NCBI GenBank assembly: GCA_003533405.1
Contig: DQDL01000029.1
Coordinates: forward strand, 11,185-19,775
Source of the DNA: Clostridiales bacterium
Lineage (GTDB): Bacteria; Bacillota; Clostridia; Oscillospirales; Oscillospiraceae
Length of the DNA: 8,591 bases
Direction: 5' to 3'
Of this stretch, positions 5,803 through 8,591 are shown in pieces. Positions within the stretch are counted from its first letter, which is position 1; every line of letters begins with the position of its first letter. Both the position numbers and the translations under genes were made by a program. Below the pieces are notes generated by a model. It ran no database searches and had not been told where the DNA came from. It worked only from the letters and a program-made list of their open reading frames with translations.

Positions 5803-7488
5803 TTACTCTATTGAGATCATGTAGTAGTAGACCGGCTGACCGCCGTTTACCACCGTTACCTCGGCATCCGGCAGGCCGCCTTCGAGGATCGCCGCCGTTT
5901 CGTTTGCCGTTTTCTCGTCGACATCCTCGCCGTAGTAGACCGTCACAAGCTCGGGGTCAAGCTCCGACGCCGCTTCGCCAAGCTCGTCCATGAGCTTTTT
6001 CATATCCGTGTAGCTGCCGATGAGCTTGCCGTCAAGCAGCGCCAGATACTCGCCTGCGTGGATGATGTGACCGTCAAAGTCCGAGTCACGGGCTGCGTAG
6101 GTGACCTGAGCGGTGTGCACGCTCTTTATCGCCTCGCCGAGCGTCTCGGTTATCTCCTCGACCTCGTCATCGGGGCTGAAATTGAGCATTGCGGTGATGC
6201 CCTGCGGCACGGTCTTTGTGGGAATGACGATGACCTGCTTATCCTGGCAGATCGGGATGCACTGTTCGGCTGCCATGATTATATTCTTATTGTTCGGGAG
6301 AACGAACACGACCTCGGACGGGGTGCGGTTTATCTCCTTGAGTATATCGTCGGTAGACGGATTCATGGTCTGACCGCCGGTGACGATGGTGTCCGCTCCG
6401 AGCTCACGGAACAGCTGCGCCATGCCCTCGCCTGCGCAGATTGCGACAACGCCGCAGTGCTTTGTGGGAGCGGCAACGCTCTCCTCCTCGCCCTCGAGCT
6501 CACGCTCGATAGCGTCAAGATCGTCCGTGCTCTGTGCCTTGCGGCCTGCCATGATATCCTCATACTGTGTGCGCATATTCTCGATCTTTGCAAGCTCGAG
6601 CGTGCCGTACTTCTGCGCCTTGGTGAGTGCCTCCCCGGGGATATTGGTGTGCACATGCACCTTGAACGCTTCGTCGTCCTCGCCGATAACAAGACTGTCG
6701 CCGATGCTGGAAAGATAGGCACGGTACGGGGTAAGATCGACATTAGGCTCGTTCTTGCGGACGATGAAAACGGTGTCGAATGCGTAGGTGATCTCGGAGG
6801 TGTCGAACACATCGAATGCGCCGCTTTCGTTTGCGATGGCGGAGTGGTCGATAGCCTTGGCGGGAGCCTGCACCTCGCCTCTGAGGTAGGCAAGCATAGC
6901 ACCGAAGATGACTATGTAGCCCTTGCCGCCTGCATCCACCACGCCTGCCTTGCGCAGAACGGGGTTCTGATTGACGGTGTCCTCAAGCGCTTCCTCAGCC
7001 GCTTTGTTGGACACCTCGAGCATCATCTCAACATCCTCGGAGGTCTTTGCAAACTCGACTGCCGATGCGGCAGCCAGGCGTGCGACCGTGAGGATGGTGC
7101 CCTCGGCGGGCTTCATTACCGCCTTGTAGGCAGCCTCGACGCCGTCGTTCATGGCAGCGGCGAGTTCCTTGGCGCCGATGGTCTCCATGCCCTTCAATCT
7201 GCGGGAAATGCCACGGAACAAAAGCGACAGGATAACGCCGGAGTTGCCTCGTGCGCCACGCAAAAGAGCGCTTGCGACGCAGTCGGCCACGGCATCGACG
7301 GAATAGTGCTCCTTCTTGCGAAGCTCGGTGGCGGCGGCATTCATGGTAAGGCCCATGTTCGTGCCGGTATCGCCGTCGGGAACGGGGAACACATTCAGCT
7401 CATTTATCATCTGTGTATTTTCTGCAAGTGCCGCATCGGCGCAAAGTATCATATTCTTAAACGCTGCGGCATCAATGTAATCTCTCAA
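5803..7488 (-). CDS. yloV: DAK2-domain protein YloV, fatty acid kinase FakA-like
   Basis: Probable ATP-binding subunit of a fatty acid kinase. FakA phosphorylates fatty acids presented by FakB (DegV-family) proteins to feed phospholipid synthesis; no fakB gene is in the window. The product has 561 residues, near the usual 550. The N-terminal DhaL-like kinase domain shows NVFPVPDGDTGTNM (32-45, Mg/nucleotide aspartates), RGARGNSG (77-84), KPAEGTILT (126-134) and VDAGGKG (184-190). The middle domain has HVH (278-280), but its expected zinc-ligand cysteine is replaced by Asp238. The C-terminal domain has GGQTMNPST (371-379) and PNNKNIIMAAEQ (398-409). The frame extends to a GTG at 7497, but that codon is part of the ribosome binding site GGAGGTG (7495-7501). 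I therefore start at TTG 7488, 6 nt beyond it. It sits 40 nt after an Asp23 gene, the yloU-yloV order of Bacillus. A function as FakA is inference from the family. Confidence 0.9.
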   Translation of the reverse strand: MRDYIDAAAFKNMILCADAALAENTQMINELNVFPVPDGDTGTNMGLTMNAAATELRKKEHYSVDAVADCVASALLRGARGNSGVILSLLFRGISRRLKGMETIGAKELAAAMNDGVEAAYKAVMKPAEGTILTVARLAAASAVEFAKTSEDVEMMLEVSNKAAEEALEDTVNQNPVLRKAGVVDAGGKGYIVIFGAMLAYLRGEVQAPAKAIDHSAIANESGAFDVFDTSEITYAFDTVFIVRKNEPNVDLTPYRAYLSSIGDSLVIGEDDEAFKVHVHTNIPGEALTKAQKYGTLELAKIENMRTQYEDIMAGRKAQSTDDLDAIERELEGEEESVAAPTKHCGVVAICAGEGMAQLFRELGADTIVTGGQTMNPSTDDILKEINRTPSEVVFVLPNNKNIIMAAEQCIPICQDKQVIVIPTKTVPQGITAMLNFSPDDEVEEITETLGEAIKSVHTAQVTYAARDSDFDGHIIHAGEYLALLDGKLIGSYTDMKKLMDELGEAASELDPELVTVYYGEDVDEKTANETAAILEGGLPDAEVTVVNGGQPVYYYMISIE

Positions 7489-7494
7489 AGAAAG

Positions 7495-7507
7495 CACCTC
7501 CGGGAGG
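7495..7507 (-). promoter_or_regulatory. yloV ribosome binding site with a complementary CCTCC beside it
   Basis: GGAGGTG on the minus strand (7495-7501) is an excellent Shine-Dalgarno, 6 nt from the TTG at 7488, and it decides that start. Immediately upstream lies CCTCC, which can pair as a CCUC/GAGG mini-hairpin with a 3-nt loop and partly hide the ribosome binding site. That structure is weak and its effect is inferred. Confidence 0.5.
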
Positions 7508-7528
7508 AAAAGTAATTAGTCATCATAT

Positions 7529-7882
7529 TTAACCGATTATCACAGTGTCAACATACACATCGACGCTCTTGACCGGAACGCCGGTGGCCTTAGCGACCTT
7601 ATAGCTGACCTCTTTTATGATACTGCGGCACACTGCGCTTATATTAACGCCGTTGTCAACACCGATATGCAGCTCAAGCGACAGAGTTTCGTCGTCGTTA
7701 AAATGCGTGGCAACTCCCTTGGACATGGACTCTCGTCTAAGAAGCTGGAGAGGGCCGCCCTCCTTGCTGCGTCCTGCCATACCCTTAACGCCGAAGCAGC
7801 TCGTCGCCGCAACGCCTGCAATGTTCGTAAAGACATCGCTGGTAATACTTATGGTACCTTTTTCGTTTGTTATATTAACCAT
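7529..7882 (-). CDS. Asp23/Gls24 family envelope stress response protein (YloU-like)
   Basis: Small Asp23/Gls24 (DUF322) family protein of 117 residues, cytoplasmic and without signal peptide or membrane segment. In Staphylococcus Asp23 is held at the membrane by AmaP and linked to cell-envelope stress; no amaP gene is seen here. Family features are the N-terminal GTISITSDVFTNIAGVAA (9-26), VKGMAG (32-37), a central LSLELHIGVDNGVNI (67-81), and the C-terminal helix plus TGVPVKSVDVYVDTV (100-114). I start at ATG 7882 because GAGAGGAG (7891-7898) lies 8 nt upstream. The frame could be extended by 24 codons, but that part is the leader and its -10 region. It is the first gene of the operon and is followed after 40 nt by yloV, an arrangement common in Firmicutes. 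The two are probably linked through the membrane, but their functional connection is not established. Confidence 0.93.
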   Translation of the reverse strand: MVNITNEKGTISITSDVFTNIAGVAATSCFGVKGMAGRSKEGGPLQLLRRESMSKGVATHFNDDETLSLELHIGVDNGVNISAVCRSIIKEVSYKVAKATGVPVKSVDVYVDTVIIG

Positions 7883-7933
7883 TGAAAAGACTCCTCTCAA
7901 TGCAATATTGGCCGATGATACAAATACTAAAGT

Positions 7934-7962
7934 ATTATAATACAGTGTCCCCAAAAGGGCAA
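7934..7962 (-). promoter_or_regulatory. Promoter of the Asp23-yloV operon
   Basis: On the minus strand TTGCCC (7957-7962), a 17-bp spacer and a perfect TATAAT (7934-7939) lie about 50 nt upstream of the Asp23 start. The -10 sits in a 12-bp perfect palindrome, GTATTATAATAC (7932-7943), so TATAAT also reads on the plus strand. No matching plus-strand -35 exists there. Confidence 0.65.
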
Positions 7963-7997
7963 GGAAAATTTAATGCGGAAATAGTAGTATTTTGCTG

Positions 7998-8026
7998 TTT
8001 ACAGGCGTTTTTCAAAGTGTTAGACT
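7998..8026 (+). promoter_or_regulatory. Candidate promoter of the pyruvate:ferredoxin oxidoreductase gene
   Basis: TTTACA (7998-8003), a 17-bp spacer and TAGACT (8021-8026) precede the start by 37 nt. The -35 matches 5 of 6 consensus bases and the -10 matches 4. The element is modest for a gene usually expressed strongly, so an activator or another promoter is possible. AAAGT/ACTTT form a small inverted repeat over the -10 (8014-8028). Confidence 0.42.
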
Positions 8027-8063
8027 TTAAACAAGTACAAAAATACTATGTGGAGATGAAATT

Positions 8064-8591
8064 ATGGCAAGAAAATTCAAAACAATGGACGGCAACGAGG
8101 CAGCTGCACATGTAAGCTATGCGTTTACGGAAGTAGCGGCAATATACCCCATCACCCCGTCCAGCCCCATGGCAGATTTCGTTGACCAGTGGTCGGCAAA
8201 GGGTCAGAAGAACATCTTCGGCAGCACCGTTAAGGTGCAGGAGATGCAGGCGGAGTCCGGTGCGGCAGGCGCCGTTCACGGCAGCCTGAACGCAGGTGCT
8301 CTTACCACCACCTACACCGCTTCCCAGGGTCTGCTCCTTATGATACCCAACATGTACAAGATGGCAGGCGAGCTTCTTCCCGCCGTGTTCCATGTCACCG
8401 CCCGTGCCGTCGCAAGCCATACGCTCAGCATCTTCGGCGACCATTCGGATATCATGGCCTGCCGTCAGGCCGGCTTTGCAATGCTCGGCGAGGGCAATGT
8501 TCAGGAGGTCATGGATCTTGCTCCCGTTGCTCATCTTGCCGCAATCAAGGGCAGAGTTCCGTTTGTAAACTTCTTCGACGGCTTCCGTACC
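8064..8591 (+). CDS. nifJ: Pyruvate:ferredoxin (flavodoxin) oxidoreductase, N-terminal 176 residues (partial, runs off right edge)
   Basis: Thiamine-diphosphate and iron-sulfur enzyme that oxidises pyruvate to acetyl-CoA and CO2 and reduces ferredoxin, the central step of clostridial fermentation. Only the first 176 codons of a protein normally near 1,170 residues are present, covering most of domain I. Visible signatures are DGNEAAAHVSYAFTEVAAIY (9-28), YPITPSSPMAD (28-38), VQEMQAESGAAGA (58-70), TYTASQGLLLMIPNMYKMAG (83-102) and SIFGDHSDIMACRQAGFAML (122-141). Thr31, Glu64 and Arg114 fall at the numbers of the active-site residues I recall from Desulfovibrio africanus PFOR. ATG 8064 has GGAG 8 nt upstream. 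It is the only plus-strand gene and is divergent from the Asp23 operon. The single-chain architecture is inferred from the start; the other domains lie outside the window. Confidence 0.96.
   Translation, partial: MARKFKTMDGNEAAAHVSYAFTEVAAIYPITPSSPMADFVDQWSAKGQKNIFGSTVKVQEMQAESGAAGAVHGSLNAGALTTTYTASQGLLLMIPNMYKMAGELLPAVFHVTARAVASHTLSIFGDHSDIMACRQAGFAMLGEGNVQEVMDLAPVAHLAAIKGRVPFVNFFDGFRT

Noticed and set aside
6058..7515. Long 485-codon open frame on the plus strand
   Set aside because: It lies wholly antisense to yloV, whose product has clear DAK2/FakA motifs. The antisense translation is rich in Cys, Leu and Gly with no recognisable domain, as expected from the GC-rich third positions of the real gene.
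7932..7943. Bidirectional promoter from the palindromic -10
   Set aside because: TATAAT reads on both strands, but no -35-like hexamer lies 16-18 bp upstream on the plus strand and there is no TGn extension.
7882..8115. 77-codon plus-strand frame across the divergent intergenic region
   Set aside because: It runs through the promoters of both flanking operons and into the pyruvate:ferredoxin oxidoreductase gene in another frame, and I recognise no family.
8046..8534. 162-codon minus-strand frame at the right end
   Set aside because: It is antisense to the well-supported pyruvate:ferredoxin oxidoreductase gene and has a Cys/His/Gly-rich shadow composition.
1..8591. CRISPR array, mobile element, toxin-antitoxin or defence system
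   Set aside because: No regularly spaced repeats, transposase, integrase or terminal inverted repeats are visible; every long gene belongs to a core metabolic or envelope family.

Overview
The window looks like part of the chromosome of a strictly anaerobic, low-oxygen-adapted Firmicute of class Clostridia, probably an Oscillospirales/Ruminococcaceae-type gut organism. The evidence is a class III (oxygen-sensitive) ribonucleotide reductase with its radical-SAM activase, pyruvate:ferredoxin oxidoreductase, a Gram-positive Asp23 + YloV/FakA pair, GGAGG-type ribosome binding sites, and GC-rich genes separated by very AT-rich spacers. The taxon below class is inference. There are no mobile elements, CRISPR arrays, RNA genes or phage genes.

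Layout from left to right; all genes except the last are on the minus strand. (1) 1-1360: nrdG followed by nrdD, the latter running off the left edge. This is the anaerobic dNTP-synthesis operon. Its 340-bp upstream region (1361-1700) holds a very good sigma-A promoter and several NrdR-box-like sequences: two identical boxes in what looks like a duplicated module, plus a farther pair next to the terminator hairpin of the preceding operon. (2) 1701-5704: a tight four-gene operon transcribed mgtC/sapB-family membrane protein -> moaC -> BaiN/HI0933-family flavoprotein -> COG2509-type FAD dehydrogenase, with 14-nt, 4-nt and ATGA-overlap junctions. Its promoter (5737-5774) abuts the terminator of the next operon. 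(3) 5773-7962: an Asp23/Gls24 gene followed by a YloV/FakA-like DAK2-domain gene, with a promoter before and a strong hairpin terminator after. (4) 8064-8591 on the plus strand: the first 176 codons of pyruvate:ferredoxin oxidoreductase, divergent from the Asp23 operon across a 181-bp intergenic region.

The genes are mostly core metabolism: deoxynucleotide synthesis, pyruvate oxidation, an envelope/fatty-acid-kinase pair and a molybdopterin step. I see no defence or otherwise obviously new multi-gene system. The best leads are regulatory (the repeated NrdR operators), the unexplained mgtC-moaC-flavoprotein-flavoprotein operon, and the replacement of an expected zinc-ligand cysteine by aspartate in the FakA-like protein. 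All start choices below rest on Shine-Dalgarno spacing read by eye; no alignment or database search was run.
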